A DNA stretch of 64,000 bases from Ardenticatenaceae bacterium (GCA_020634565.1 JACKBN010000005.1:248001-312000); one strand, 5' to 3'. Counted from the stretch's first letter, positions 8,851 through 18,731 are shown. The notes: generated by a model from the sequence alone, not told the origin. Program-made: numbers and translations.

Positions 8851-9786
8851 CTATCTTCCCAGCAGCGTGGCTTGCAAAATGCCGGGCGAAAATTGAATGT
8901 GCGCCACCTGCCCCTGCCGGATAATCGGCTGCGTTTGGGTTGCCTCCGGGTGGTAAGCAACGGCCGTTTCCAACCAAATTCTCTCGCCCTGAAGCTGCAC
9001 AAAATACGGCCGTTCCCAATTAGCCGTGCCGCGCATGAAGTTGAAGGCGTGCTGGGCAGACCAGGTTAAATCCAGGGCAAAGTCATTATCGCCGGGCCAG
9101 GGATCGCTGCGGTAGCCATCGGGCTGCGGCTGGCGCGGCAGCGTGCCAGCGGCTAACTTTTGCACCGCTTCTACCAACAACGCGCCGCCCATCTGGGCGA
9201 GATGGGTTTCTAATTCGGCGTGGGTAAGGCCGTTTGGGAGGAGAAACGGCCGTTGCAGAGCCACATCCCCCGTATCAAACTGCTCATCCATGAAATGAAT
9301 GGTGACACCTGTTTCCCGCACACCAGCCCGCAAGGCCCAGAAAAGCGGCACTGGCCCGCGAAAACGGGGCAGCAGCGACGGATGCACGTTCAGGCAGCCC
9401 AGGCGCGGCAAATTCAAAATAGCTGGCGGCAAACGGTGCGGAAAGCAAGAGACGCAAATCACATCTGGCTGCAAAGCGGCTAGCGTGGCGACTGTTTCCG
9501 GGGCCGCCAATCGGCGCACGGCAAAAGCGGGCACGTCGCGCACGGCAGCTTGTGCCAACGGCGAAGGCAGCTGATCCGTTGCCAGCAAATTCAGCGTTGG
9601 TGGTTGGCTGCGGATGGAGGTAATGGGCGTTGAGAAACGGCCGTTATCCACCAGCTCAAACGGCGGCACAATTTCGGCAGGCAGCACCAGGCCACACAGC
9701 TCCACATCCGCTGCCAGCAAGGCTGCCAACGGCAGCCGCGTCAACGTCCCCAACATGCCAAAAAACAAAACGCGCAAATGATTCAC
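8851..9786 (-). CDS. Formyltransferase family protein (methionyl-tRNA formyltransferase-like)
   Basis: 311 aa. The catalytic formyltransferase signature is present: LNVHPSLLPRFRGP (Asn/His of the active site) followed by FMDEQFDTGD with the catalytic Asp. The C-terminal part (from about residue 205) resembles the Fmt C-terminal OB-like domain, with FNFMRGTANWERPYF. It probably uses 10-formyltetrahydrofolate to formylate an amino group. The N-terminus deviates from housekeeping Fmt and there is no def or other translation gene nearby, so it may act on another amine, such as a sugar nucleotide. Divergently arranged with the YggX-like gene. Confidence 0.82.
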   Translation of the reverse strand: MNHLRVLFFGMLGTLTRLPLAALLAADVELCGLVLPAEIVPPFELVDNGRFSTPITSIRSQPPTLNLLATDQLPSPLAQAAVRDVPAFAVRRLAAPETVATLAALQPDVICVSCFPHRLPPAILNLPRLGCLNVHPSLLPRFRGPVPLFWALRAGVRETGVTIHFMDEQFDTGDVALQRPFLLPNGLTHAELETHLAQMGGALLVEAVQKLAAGTLPRQPQPDGYRSDPWPGDNDFALDLTWSAQHAFNFMRGTANWERPYFVQLQGERIWLETAVAYHPEATQTQPIIRQGQVAHIQFSPGILQATLLGR

Positions 9787-9864
9787 CTAAAAATTGACGA
9801 TTTCCCCCTGACGATTTACGATTACGGGATACAACGTTTATCAATTTTAACTGAAGGGGGCCAA

Positions 9865-10170
9865 ATGGCTCGTTACGAAAAAACCATTATTGTTGTTCAC
9901 TGTGCCAAACTCAACCGCGAACTGGAGGCACTGCCGCGACGGCCGTTCCCCGGCGCGTTGGGCGAACGCATCTATAACGAAATCTCCGCTCAGGGGTGGG
10001 AGCTGTGGCAGCAGCAATCAACCATCCTCATCAACCATTACGGCCTCAATATGGCTGATCCCCGCGCCAACGAATTTCTGTTTGAACAAATGGAAGAGTT
10101 CTTCTTTGGCGAAGGGGCACAAATGCCCGAAGATTGGTCACCACCAGCAGCCGCACCAAGCAAAAAGTAA
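9865..10170 (+). CDS. YggX-like Fe(2+)-trafficking family protein
   Basis: 101-aa cytosolic protein matching the small YggX family, whose members protect iron-sulfur clusters from oxidative damage. Characteristic segments are FPGALGERIYNEIS, GWELWQQQSTILINHYGLN and the acidic C-terminal helix; the Cys near the N-terminus (VHCAKLNRE) is conserved in the family. The ATG at 9865 is preferred over the earlier one at 9778 because it has a GAAGGGGG ribosome site and aligns with family length. A Pro/Ala tail follows residue 90. Divergent from the formyltransferase gene, convergent with the ATP-grasp gene. Confidence 0.82.
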   Translation: MARYEKTIIVVHCAKLNRELEALPRRPFPGALGERIYNEISAQGWELWQQQSTILINHYGLNMADPRANEFLFEQMEEFFFGEGAQMPEDWSPPAAAPSKK

Positions 10171-10187
10171 ACGGTAATCCGTTAGCG

Positions 10188-10233
10188 GTAAACGGTAATC
10201 GGTCATTGCGAATCATCACCGATTACTGTTTAC
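10188..10233. terminator. Inverted repeat between convergent genes
   Basis: GTAAACGGTAATCGGT (10188-10203) pairs with ACCGATTACTGTTTAC (10218-10233) at 15 of 16 positions around a 14-base loop. A third copy of GTAAACGGTAATC lies at 10167-10179. The hairpin sits between the ends of two convergent genes and probably terminates both; the right arm overlaps the ATP-grasp stop codon. Confidence 0.65.
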
Positions 10234-11486
10234 TGATTACCGACCACCGTCAACCGAATCTCCTCATCAATTTGAAATTTCAGGCAGCGATGGGCTTCCC
10301 TTAAGGCGCTTTCAACCTCATCGGGGGTTGCCCCTGTGGCAAAGATGAAGCCGAGATAACTTTCACCTTCGGGTAAAGGCACCAGGCGATTGTTGAGCGG
10401 AGCCGTAATTGTCACTTCATCCACGCCGGGCACGGCACGAGCCGCGTCTTCTCCCGTAAAACCGCGCAAAATGCCACCGTGCGGGATGGGAATCATCATG
10501 ACACCGCTGGCTTGCTGCTCCCGCTGCAAATGGCTCACAGATAAGCCAGTTGCCTGCCGTAGAATCAGTTCTTCGAGCGACATGCCCATATCAAAACGCA
10601 ATGTTTGGGAGCAGAGGCCACCAATGGAACGGCCGTTTACTTCCACAATCCACGCGCCAGCCTCGTTTACCCGCAGCTCCGCGTGAACGGAGCCTAACTG
10701 CAAACCCAACGCCGCCGCTCCGGCAGCGGCCGTTTCCACAACGTGCTGCTGCACATTTTCTGGCAGGCGGGAAGGTGTCACGTAAATCGTCTCTTCAAAA
10801 AAGGGGCCTTCCAATGGGTCGGGTTTGTCAAAAATGGCCAGAGGATGCAGACGGCCGTTTTCCAACACCGCTTCTAACGCCACTTCCACGCCGGGCAAAT
10901 AACTTTCCACCAAAAAAGTGCCTGCATCTGGCAGCATGGTGCGCAATCGCCCGATGACGGCCACCAGCTCAACTGCATCGTTGGCGCGCATCACGCCGCG
11001 GCTGCCATTGAGATGCAGCGGCTTCACCACACAGGGGAAACCAATTTCGGCAGTAACGTAGGCCAGCACGGCCGTCATGGATTCATTTAAAGGGAATTGC
11101 GCAAAACGTGGGGAGTTGACCCCTGCGGCGGCCAGCATTTGCCGCATTTTATACTTGTCGCGGGCCGCCTCGGCCGCGGCCACCTTGTTATGCGGCAGGC
11201 CCAATGCCTGGCTGGCTTTGGCGGCCAGCACGGCCCCCGCATCATCTACGGGAATCACTGCGGCTAACGGCCGTTCCTGGGCAAATGCTACAATGTGAGA
11301 AACGGCCGTGTCTGGCTGGCTAAAATCGAGGCGTAACTGCACGCCCCATTGCTCCGCCAGCGCCTCAGGCAGATCCACACCCTGCACGATCGCAATGCCC
11401 AGCTTCTTAGCCGCCGCCAAAAAAGCGGTGGCCCGATAGCTTTGTGGTGTCGTTAACAGCAAAACCAACTTCTCTTGTTGATCCAT
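10230..11486 (-). CDS. ATP-grasp domain ligase
   Basis: 418-aa cytosolic enzyme of the ATP-grasp superfamily, which joins a carboxylate to an amine or thiol through an acyl phosphate. It has an N-terminal pre-ATP-grasp Rossmann segment (residues about 1-110), then the ATP-binding core with ARDKYKMRQMLAAAGV, GFPCVVKPLHLNGSRGV and the metal-binding segment AWIVEVNGRSIGG. The C-terminal part (about residue 320 on) resembles the tail domain of BacD/L-amino-acid ligase types. The substrate cannot be read from sequence and neighbours do not help. Dipeptide or amino-acid ligase is the leading guess. Confidence 0.8.
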   Translation of the reverse strand: MDQQEKLVLLLTTPQSYRATAFLAAAKKLGIAIVQGVDLPEALAEQWGVQLRLDFSQPDTAVSHIVAFAQERPLAAVIPVDDAGAVLAAKASQALGLPHNKVAAAEAARDKYKMRQMLAAAGVNSPRFAQFPLNESMTAVLAYVTAEIGFPCVVKPLHLNGSRGVMRANDAVELVAVIGRLRTMLPDAGTFLVESYLPGVEVALEAVLENGRLHPLAIFDKPDPLEGPFFEETIYVTPSRLPENVQQHVVETAAAGAAALGLQLGSVHAELRVNEAGAWIVEVNGRSIGGLCSQTLRFDMGMSLEELILRQATGLSVSHLQREQQASGVMMIPIPHGGILRGFTGEDAARAVPGVDEVTITAPLNNRLVPLPEGESYLGFIFATGATPDEVESALREAHRCLKFQIDEEIRLTVVGNQ

Positions 11487-11644
11487 ACTGCCATTGTAAC
11501 CAAAATCCGTGTTGGGAACTATCTTAATCCTTTTCGTAATCCTTAATTGCTAACCTTGCCAAAATGTATCGTAACAATTTCGCAACGCACTAAAGCCGTA
11601 TCAATCGCACAAGTTAACTGAATAAAGGGAGCGTATTGGAACCT

Positions 11645-14600
11645 ATGAATAAAAAAGTTCTTTCCTTTTTGCCTGCAATGCTGCTGGCTGTTTTTCTTTT
11701 ACCGGCCCTCTTCACTATCTTCCAACAAACCAATGTAGCCCATGCCGCCAACTTCACCGTAAATATTTTTGATGACGAAGCAGATGGCATTTGTGACAGC
11801 AGCTGCTCTATCCGGGATGCCATTCTCGCGGCCAGCAACAACGGCGTAAGCGACACCATCACCATTCCCGCTGGCACGTACACACTCTCATCCATGTTGG
11901 GTGCCTTAACCGTCACAGAAAGTTTGATTTTTGATGGCAACAGCGCCGTTGACACCATTATTGACGCTCAGGGCGTCAGCGGGGTATTTAACGTTACGGC
12001 CGGTACGGCTACTTTCAACAATCTCACCATTCAGGGGGGTGACACTACTGGCAGTGGTGGCGGCATCAATGCGACTGGTGGAGGTAGCCTCATTCTAAAC
12101 AGCACCGTTATAACCGGAAACAACGCTACTTCTAATGGCGGCGGCATTGCCTTCACCAACGGCACGCTCACCCTCAATAACAGCCAAATCATCAGCAACA
12201 CTGCCGGGAGCAGCGGCGGTGGCATTTTTTCTAACAATGGGGCCATCGCTCTCACCAATTCACAGGTACTTACAAATACGGCCGTTGGCAATGGCGGTGG
12301 TATTGCTGTCAATCTGGCAGGTGCCAGCCTGATCATGAACAGTGGTCAAATTCAGGACAACACTGCCAATACCACCAGTGGTTTCCCGGGCGGCGGCATC
12401 TACGTGGCCCAGGGTTCAGCAACCATTCACGATGGCGAAATCAGCGGCAATGCAGCCCGTCGTGGCGGTGGCATTCTCGTTTCTTCAGGCTCGCTCATCG
12501 TCAATGGGGGACAAATCATCAACAATGAAGCGGCTTACGGCGGGGGCATCTACGCCCGAAACACAAACGCCACTGTCACCATCAATGACGGCCTGATTTC
12601 GCAAAATCGCTCCATCGATCCCGTTCTGTTCGGCGGTGGGGGTTTGTACATTTTCCAGGGACAGATCACCATGAACGGTGGTCAGCTCTCCCAAAACACC
12701 GCCCTCAATGATGGCGGTGGCTTGGAAATTGGCGATCCGGTGGGACGCTTCGTCCAGACCGGCGGCGAAATCTTTAGCAACAGCGCCGGCAATATAGGCG
12801 GGGCTATCCATAATTCCCAGGGTATCGTAAACATCAGCGGAGGCATGATTTACGCCAATAACAGTGGGACGCAAGGTGGCGGCATTTATGCGGCAGCCAA
12901 CAGCAGCACAACCTTGTCCAACAGCGCTATCTTGACAAACACCAGCACCATAGGTGGCGGCATCCACAACCTGGGCACGCTCACGATGACCAACGTGACG
13001 ATGAGCGACAATAGCGCCAGCAGTGGGGCAGGGCTATCAAACGGCGGTACGGCCGTTCTCACCAACGTCACCATCTCAGACAATACCGCCAGCAACAATG
13101 GCGGTGGCGTCAGCAGCAGCGGCGGCACCCTCACGATCGGCAACAGCATCATCTTTGGCAACAGCGCCCCATTAGGGGCCGATTGTAATGGCACCGTTAC
13201 TTCTGCTGGCAACAATATTAGCAGTTGCGGTAATGGCGATCTCAACAGCGATCCACTGCTGCAACCCCTGGCGCTTAACGGTGGCGACAGCCTGAACTTT
13301 GCTTTGGGTGCGGGCAGCCCAGCCATTAACGCGGGCAGCAACACCCTCTGCCCCAGCGCCGATCAGCGCGGCAATCTGCGCCCGGTAGGCGGCACCTGCG
13401 ACATCGGCGCCTACGAAGATGGCATTGGCTTCTTCATCAACAACGTTACCCTGTCCGAAGGGGATGCTGGCGCAACCCAGATGAACTTCACCGTAACACG
13501 CTCTTTCATTACCGACACCACCTACACCGTAGATTACGAAACCTTCGATGACACGGCGCTAGCTGGCCTGGACTACACGGCCATTTCTAACACGCTCACC
13601 TTCTTGCCAGGGGATATGACCCAAACCGTCACCGTCGATATTTTAGGCGATACGCTCGACGAAAATGATGAGCTGTTCACCGTCACTCTCAGCAATCCCT
13701 CCGGCGGCAGCCAGCTGGGCAACACCAGTGGCACCGGCACCATTTTGGATGATGATGCGCCGCCGTCGCTCACCATCAACGATGTGACAATTGATCCAGA
13801 AGGAAATAGTGGCACGGTAACGGCCGTTTTCACCGCCACCCTCTCCGCCCCCAGCGGCAAAACCATCACCGTAGATTACGCCACGCTGGCGGATACCGCA
13901 GAAGCAGGGTCCGATTACGTCACAGCCAGCGGTACGCTCACCTTCGTGCCTGGCGATGTCGAAGAAAGCTTCTCCATCACCATCAATGCCGATACGCTCG
14001 ATGAGTTTGACGAAACGTTCACGGTCGAGCTAAGCAACGAAACCAACCTCAACCTGACCGACAGCAGCGCCCTCGTCACCATCGTCGATGACGATCTGGA
14101 ACCAGAAATTAACATTGGCGATGTCACCGTTACCGAAGGGGATAGCGGCACCACAACGGCCGATTTCACCGTCACCCTCTCCGCCCCCAGTGGCAAAACC
14201 ATCACCGTGGATTACGCCACCGCAGACGGCACCGCCACCGCTGGCAGCGATTACGTCACCGACAGCGGCATGCTCACCTTTGCCCCCGGCGACACGTCCA
14301 AAACCATCAGCATCACCATCAATGGCGATGTCGTCGATGAAGTCAATGAAACCTATCTGGTGAATTTGAGCAATGAAAGTAACGCCACGCTGGCAGACAG
14401 TCAGGCCACAGGCACCATCACCGACGATGATCCGCTGCCTACCGCAACCATCAGCGACGCCATGGTAATCGAGGGGGACAGCGGCACAGTAACGGCCGTT
14501 TTCACCGTCACCCTCTCTGCCACCAGCGAAAAAGTCATTACCATTGACTACAGCAGCGCAGATGACTCAGCGACGGCAGGTGAGGATTATACGGCCGTAC

Positions 14601-14812
14601 CCGCCTCCACCCTCACCTTCAACCCTGGTGAATCGCTCAGCCAAACCATCAGCGTCACCATCAACGGCGACGAAGACACAGAACCAGATGAGCAGTTCTT
14701 CATCAACCTCACCGGCAGCAGCAACGTGACTCTAGCCAGCACCCAGGCTGTCGGCACCATCACCAACGATGACGGCACCTTTATCTTCTTGCCCTTCATC
14801 GTCAAACCCTAA
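11645..14812 (+). CDS. Secreted CSLREAD beta-helix protein with four Calx-beta domains (paralogue 1)
   Basis: 1055 aa, extracellular. The signal peptide runs to about residue 33 (cleavage near AHA-ANF). A CSLREAD-type segment follows (CDSSCSIRDAILAAS), then a right-handed parallel beta-helix to about residue 590 with dozens of GGGI turns and Asn ladders, ending in a choice-of-anchor-like block (GSPAINAGS). Four Calx-beta domains of about 110 aa follow, each ending in TI-x-DDD or TNDDG. The last residues are IFLPFIVKP. The ATG at 11645 is chosen over TTG 11636 because its distance from GGGAG (about 13 bases) matches the two sister genes. Likely a surface or adhesin-like protein; ligand unknown. 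Confidence 0.85.
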   Translation: MNKKVLSFLPAMLLAVFLLPALFTIFQQTNVAHAANFTVNIFDDEADGICDSSCSIRDAILAASNNGVSDTITIPAGTYTLSSMLGALTVTESLIFDGNSAVDTIIDAQGVSGVFNVTAGTATFNNLTIQGGDTTGSGGGINATGGGSLILNSTVITGNNATSNGGGIAFTNGTLTLNNSQIISNTAGSSGGGIFSNNGAIALTNSQVLTNTAVGNGGGIAVNLAGASLIMNSGQIQDNTANTTSGFPGGGIYVAQGSATIHDGEISGNAARRGGGILVSSGSLIVNGGQIINNEAAYGGGIYARNTNATVTINDGLISQNRSIDPVLFGGGGLYIFQGQITMNGGQLSQNTALNDGGGLEIGDPVGRFVQTGGEIFSNSAGNIGGAIHNSQGIVNISGGMIYANNSGTQGGGIYAAANSSTTLSNSAILTNTSTIGGGIHNLGTLTMTNVTMSDNSASSGAGLSNGGTAVLTNVTISDNTASNNGGGVSSSGGTLTIGNSIIFGNSAPLGADCNGTVTSAGNNISSCGNGDLNSDPLLQPLALNGGDSLNFALGAGSPAINAGSNTLCPSADQRGNLRPVGGTCDIGAYEDGIGFFINNVTLSEGDAGATQMNFTVTRSFITDTTYTVDYETFDDTALAGLDYTAISNTLTFLPGDMTQTVTVDILGDTLDENDELFTVTLSNPSGGSQLGNTSGTGTILDDDAPPSLTINDVTIDPEGNSGTVTAVFTATLSAPSGKTITVDYATLADTAEAGSDYVTASGTLTFVPGDVEESFSITINADTLDEFDETFTVELSNETNLNLTDSSALVTIVDDDLEPEINIGDVTVTEGDSGTTTADFTVTLSAPSGKTITVDYATADGTATAGSDYVTDSGMLTFAPGDTSKTISITINGDVVDEVNETYLVNLSNESNATLADSQATGTITDDDPLPTATISDAMVIEGDSGTVTAVFTVTLSATSEKVITIDYSSADDSATAGEDYTAVPASTLTFNPGESLSQTISVTINGDEDTEPDEQFFINLTGSSNVTLASTQAVGTITNDDGTFIFLPFIVKP

Positions 14813-14824
14813 CTTTCCTCAATT

Positions 14825-14863
14825 GCCCGCAGGCTGCATCGTAAAACCTTGCAGCCTGCGGGC
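14825..14863 (+). terminator. Strong hairpin after paralogue 1
   Basis: A perfect 14-bp GC-rich stem (GCCCGCAGGCTGCA at 14825-14838 with its complement at 14850-14863) has an 11-base loop. No U-tract follows, so termination may be factor-assisted or the hairpin may protect the mRNA end. Confidence 0.7.
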
Positions 14864-14884
14864 TAATCCACGCTAGTACCATCC

Positions 14885-14904
14885 TGTAACCAACTTTGTA
14901 ACCC
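14885..14904 (+). promoter_or_regulatory. TGTAACC-N6-TGTAACCC element upstream of paralogue 2
   Basis: A 20-base element with two direct TGTAACC half-sites lies 72 bases upstream of the start at 14977. The same element with the same spacing is present before paralogue 3. The direct-repeat form suggests an activator or ECF-type recognition site, but no regulator is identified. Confidence 0.55.
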
Positions 14905-14976
14905 ATCCTTGTTACCTTGTTCGGGATTGCCCAACTGGTACACATCTCACTGAAAAACTCAGGAGCACTTGACTGC

Positions 14977-17900
14977 ATGAATAAACAAAAAGGCCTCGCT
15001 CTCACGCTGGCACTCTGCCAAACGCTGCTCATTCTGCCACTCCTTTTTTGGCTGTTCCAACAGACCCCCACGGCATATGCCGCAAGTTTGAACGTTAACA
15101 CCTTCACCGATGCCACCGATGGCAATTGCAACGACGGCACCTGTTCACTGCGTGACGCCATTGCCCTGGCAGCGCCCTTTGACACCATCTATCTGCCCGC
15201 AGGCAGCTACGTCCTTTCATCTGGTTTGGGGCAGCTCAATGTCAGCAAAACCATCACCCTGATCGGGCAAGGCGCCAACGCCACCAGCACCGTCATCGAC
15301 GGCAACAACGCCCTGCGCCTGTTCAACATCAGCTCCGGCACCGTAACCTTTAACAACCTAACCCTGCAAAACGGCCAGCCCGCCAGCGGCAATGGCGGGG
15401 CGATTCTCACCAGCGGCAGCGCCAGTATCACACTGGACAACGCTATCGTGCGCAACAGCGAGACAGCAGGCAATGGCGGTGGCATCTTTTTAGCGGGCGG
15501 CACGCTCGCTATTTTGAATGGCAGCGAGGTAAGTGGCAATACGGCCGCTTCCAGCGGCGGCGGCGTCTACAGCAACAACGGCACCGTCAACCTCACCGAC
15601 AGCACCGTCTCCGACAACATTGCCCAGCTCGGTGGCGGCCTCACCCTCAACCTGTCTCCCGCCCAATTAACCATCAATAACGGCCAAATCCTGCGCAATG
15701 TAGCCCTGATGACCGACAGCTTCACCGGCGGTGGCATCAACATAGCTTCCGGTTCGGCCATCATGAACAGTGGCCTTATCAGCGGCAACACCGCCTTTCG
15801 CGGCGGTGGCGCACTCATTCTCTCCGGCAGCTTCACCATGAACGGCGGCACCGTTACCGACAACGAATCCAATTACGGTGGCGGCTTCTACGTACGTAAC
15901 CCATCTGGTTTACTCACCCTGAACGATGGCGCCATCACCGGCAATCGCTCCGTAGCAACCATTTTTGGCGGCGGTGCACTGTATGTCTTTCAGGGGCAAG
16001 CAGTGCAAAATGGCGGGGAGATTAGCAACAATACGGCCGTATACCTCGGCGGTGCGATGGAAGTGCGGCAGGGTGGCTTCACCATGAACGGCGGCAGCAT
16101 CTCCGGCAACAGTTCCGGTAACTGGGGCGGCGCCATCTACAACGATATCGGCACCATCACCATTACCAACGGCACGCTCACCAACAATTACAGCGCGCTT
16201 GGTGGTGGGGCCATCGCCACCGGCGCCGACAGCCAAAACCTGGTGCGCAACAGCGTCATCTACAGCAACAGCGTTGCCAGCACCGAAAACGGCGGGGCCA
16301 TTTTAAACACCGGCACGCTCACGCTCACCAACGTCACCCTCAGCGACAACTTCGCCAACAGCGGCGGCGGCCTGCACAACCAGGGCAGCGCTACCTTGAC
16401 TAACGTGACCGTTTATGAAAATACGGCCGTTACCAACGGCGGCGGCCTCCACGGAAATGGCGGCACGCTCAACGTCGTCAACAGCATCATCGCGGGCAAC
16501 AGCGCCCCCACTAGCCCAGACTGTGCCGGAACGATTGTGTCTGGTGGCTACAATCTCATCCAGAGCAGCAGCGGCTGCACCGTCAGCGGCAGCAGCACGG
16601 GTAACCTCAGCGGCAATCCGCAGTTGGCGGCGCTGGCGCTTAACGGCGGCAGCACGCTTAACCACGCCCTCGGCAGCGGCAGTCCCGCTCTGGACGCCGG
16701 CAATAACGGCAATTGTGCCGCCAACGACCAGCGCGGCGTCACGCGTCCCGTGGATGGCAATGGCGATGCCACAGCAACTTGCGACATGGGCGCGTTTGAA
16801 TATGGCATTCAGCTAGAAATTGGCGACGCCACCGTCACTGAGGGAGACAGCGGCACCGTCACCGCCAGCTTCATCGTCACCCGCTCGCTGCAAACCAGCG
16901 GCACAGACACGGTTGAGTATGCCACCGTCGCCGACAGCGCCGATGGTTCTGACTTTACGGCCGTTGCCAACACCACTCTCACCTTCAACCCTGGCGACGT
17001 CAACAAAACGATCAATATCGACGTCACCGGAGACACCATCGACGAAAATGATGAAACCTTTTTAGTCCAGTTAAGCAATCCCTCCGCAGGCGTTTTCTTT
17101 AGCCAGAGCAGCGGCACCGGCACCATTTTGAACGATGACGGCGCCCCCCGCCTTTCCATTGCCGATGTCACCATCAGTGAAGGCAGCGGCGGCAGTAAAC
17201 TGGCTACCTTCACCGTTTCCCTCTCTGCTCCTAGCGCTTCTACCGTACAAGTGAATTACGCCACGGCAAATGATACGGCCGTTGCGCCCGCAGATTACAC
17301 CAGCGCCAGCAACACCCTCACCTTTACCCCCGGCGACACGGAAGAAATCATCTCCATCACCATCAACAGCGACACGATGGACGAAAATGATGAAACGTTC
17401 CTGGTTACGCTCAACACGCCCGTCAACGCCATCATCACCGACGGGCAGGCTACCGGCACCATCACCGATGATGATGCCGCACCCAGCCTGAGCATTGCCG
17501 GCACCAACGTCAGCGAAGGGGACAGCGGCACCACAACCGCCACCTTCGCCGTCACCTTGTCAGCGGCCAGCGGTAAAACGGTCACGGTCAACTACGCTAC
17601 CATGGACGATACGGCCGTCTCTCCCACCGATTACACCATCACAAGTGGCGCGCTCACCTTCAATCCCGGCGAAACGCAAAAAAATATCAACGTCACCGTC
17701 AACGGCGACGCCACGGATGAAGACAATGAAGCATTTCTGGTAACGCTAAACGGACAAAACAACGCCGGTATCGGCCAAGGTTCAGCCACCGGCACCATCA
17801 ATGACGACGATGACCCGCCCACGCTCAGCATCGCAGACATCGTGCTCAACGAGGGCAACAGCGGCAGCACCGATGCGACTTTCACCGTCATGCTCGATGA

Positions 17901-18528
17901 AGCCAGTAGCAAAACCATCACGGTGGACTATGCCACGGCGGCAGGAACGGCCGTTGCCAACACCGACTTCACCACCAGCAGTGACACCCTCACCATCAAC
18001 CCCGGCAGCACCAGCCAAGCCTTCACCATCAGCGTCATTGGCGACACGCTCGACGAAGATGATGAGTTGTTTTATGTCAATTTAAGCAACGCTAGCAGCA
18101 GCGTCAACCTAACCGACACCCAAGCCCAGGCCACCATCACCGATGACGATGCCCCACCCACCCTTGCCATCGGCGATGTGACTATCAGCGAAGGAGACAG
18201 CGGCACGAAAACGGCCGTTTTCACCGTCGCCCTCTCCCAAGCCAGCAGCAAAGTCATCACCGTAGACGTCACCTCAACAGATGGCACAGCAGCAGCAGGG
18301 GAAGATTATACGGCCGTTGCCACCACCCTCACCTTCAACCCAGGTGATCCGCTCAGCCAAACCGTCTCCGTCACCATTCACGGCGACACCACAAACGAGA
18401 GCAACGAAACCTTCCAGCTCACCCTGAGCGGTGTCAGCAATGCCACCTTGGGCAATAGCCAGGCCACCGGCACCATCACCAACGACGATGGCTACACCAT
18501 CTACCTTCCTTTCGTCGTCAAACCATAA
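14977..18528 (+). CDS. Secreted CSLREAD beta-helix protein with five Calx-beta domains (paralogue 2)
   Basis: 1183 aa. The signal peptide ends near residue 36 (TAYA-ASL). The CSLREAD block reads CNDGTCSLRDAIALA, followed by a parallel beta-helix to about residue 605 that aligns along its length with paralogue 1. Five Calx-beta domains span residues about 609-1170, each with EGDSG- or EGNSG-like starts and TI-x-DDD ends, which predicts Ca2+ binding at the acidic loops. The C-terminus is IYLPFVVKP. The ATG at 14977 has AGGAG 11 bases upstream; the in-frame TTG at 14917 would put 20 residues before the signal peptide. Tandem duplication with its neighbours is clear; function is probably adhesion or surface coating. 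Confidence 0.87.
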   Translation: MNKQKGLALTLALCQTLLILPLLFWLFQQTPTAYAASLNVNTFTDATDGNCNDGTCSLRDAIALAAPFDTIYLPAGSYVLSSGLGQLNVSKTITLIGQGANATSTVIDGNNALRLFNISSGTVTFNNLTLQNGQPASGNGGAILTSGSASITLDNAIVRNSETAGNGGGIFLAGGTLAILNGSEVSGNTAASSGGGVYSNNGTVNLTDSTVSDNIAQLGGGLTLNLSPAQLTINNGQILRNVALMTDSFTGGGINIASGSAIMNSGLISGNTAFRGGGALILSGSFTMNGGTVTDNESNYGGGFYVRNPSGLLTLNDGAITGNRSVATIFGGGALYVFQGQAVQNGGEISNNTAVYLGGAMEVRQGGFTMNGGSISGNSSGNWGGAIYNDIGTITITNGTLTNNYSALGGGAIATGADSQNLVRNSVIYSNSVASTENGGAILNTGTLTLTNVTLSDNFANSGGGLHNQGSATLTNVTVYENTAVTNGGGLHGNGGTLNVVNSIIAGNSAPTSPDCAGTIVSGGYNLIQSSSGCTVSGSSTGNLSGNPQLAALALNGGSTLNHALGSGSPALDAGNNGNCAANDQRGVTRPVDGNGDATATCDMGAFEYGIQLEIGDATVTEGDSGTVTASFIVTRSLQTSGTDTVEYATVADSADGSDFTAVANTTLTFNPGDVNKTINIDVTGDTIDENDETFLVQLSNPSAGVFFSQSSGTGTILNDDGAPRLSIADVTISEGSGGSKLATFTVSLSAPSASTVQVNYATANDTAVAPADYTSASNTLTFTPGDTEEIISITINSDTMDENDETFLVTLNTPVNAIITDGQATGTITDDDAAPSLSIAGTNVSEGDSGTTTATFAVTLSAASGKTVTVNYATMDDTAVSPTDYTITSGALTFNPGETQKNINVTVNGDATDEDNEAFLVTLNGQNNAGIGQGSATGTINDDDDPPTLSIADIVLNEGNSGSTDATFTVMLDEASSKTITVDYATAAGTAVANTDFTTSSDTLTINPGSTSQAFTISVIGDTLDEDDELFYVNLSNASSSVNLTDTQAQATITDDDAPPTLAIGDVTISEGDSGTKTAVFTVALSQASSKVITVDVTSTDGTAAAGEDYTAVATTLTFNPGDPLSQTVSVTIHGDTTNESNETFQLTLSGVSNATLGNSQATGTITNDDGYTIYLPFVVKP

Positions 18529-18583
18529 ACAGCTTGGTTGTCCCCTATGAGGGCAAATACATAATTTCACCGCAAAAACGCCA

Positions 18584-18620
18584 AGAGCGCAGAGATTTTT
18601 TATCAATTTCTTTGCGCTCT
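18584..18620 (+). terminator. Hairpin after paralogue 2 (AGAGCGCA/TGCGCTCT)
   Basis: AGAGCGCA (18584-18591) pairs with TGCGCTCT (18613-18620) across a T-rich loop that includes TTTTTT. It belongs to the same sequence class as the CACAGAG-type hairpins near 22.1 and 23.8 kb. Likely 3' end signal of paralogue 2. Confidence 0.5.
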
Positions 18621-18640
18621 ATTTCTCCTCCGTACACTCT

Positions 18641-18660
18641 TGTAACCTAGTTTGTAACCC
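18641..18660 (+). promoter_or_regulatory. TGTAACC-N6-TGTAACCC element upstream of paralogue 3
   Basis: The 20-base element is the same as at 14885 except at three positions. It sits 71 bases before the start at 18732, versus 72 for paralogue 2. Conservation of sequence and spacing while surrounding bases differ argues for a real regulatory site shared by the tandem genes. Confidence 0.55.
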
Positions 18661-18731
18661 GACGGGACTACAGTACCAGTAACATCGCTGTACTGTGAAA
18701 AAAACTACTTGTTCCAGGAGTGTATCGTTAC

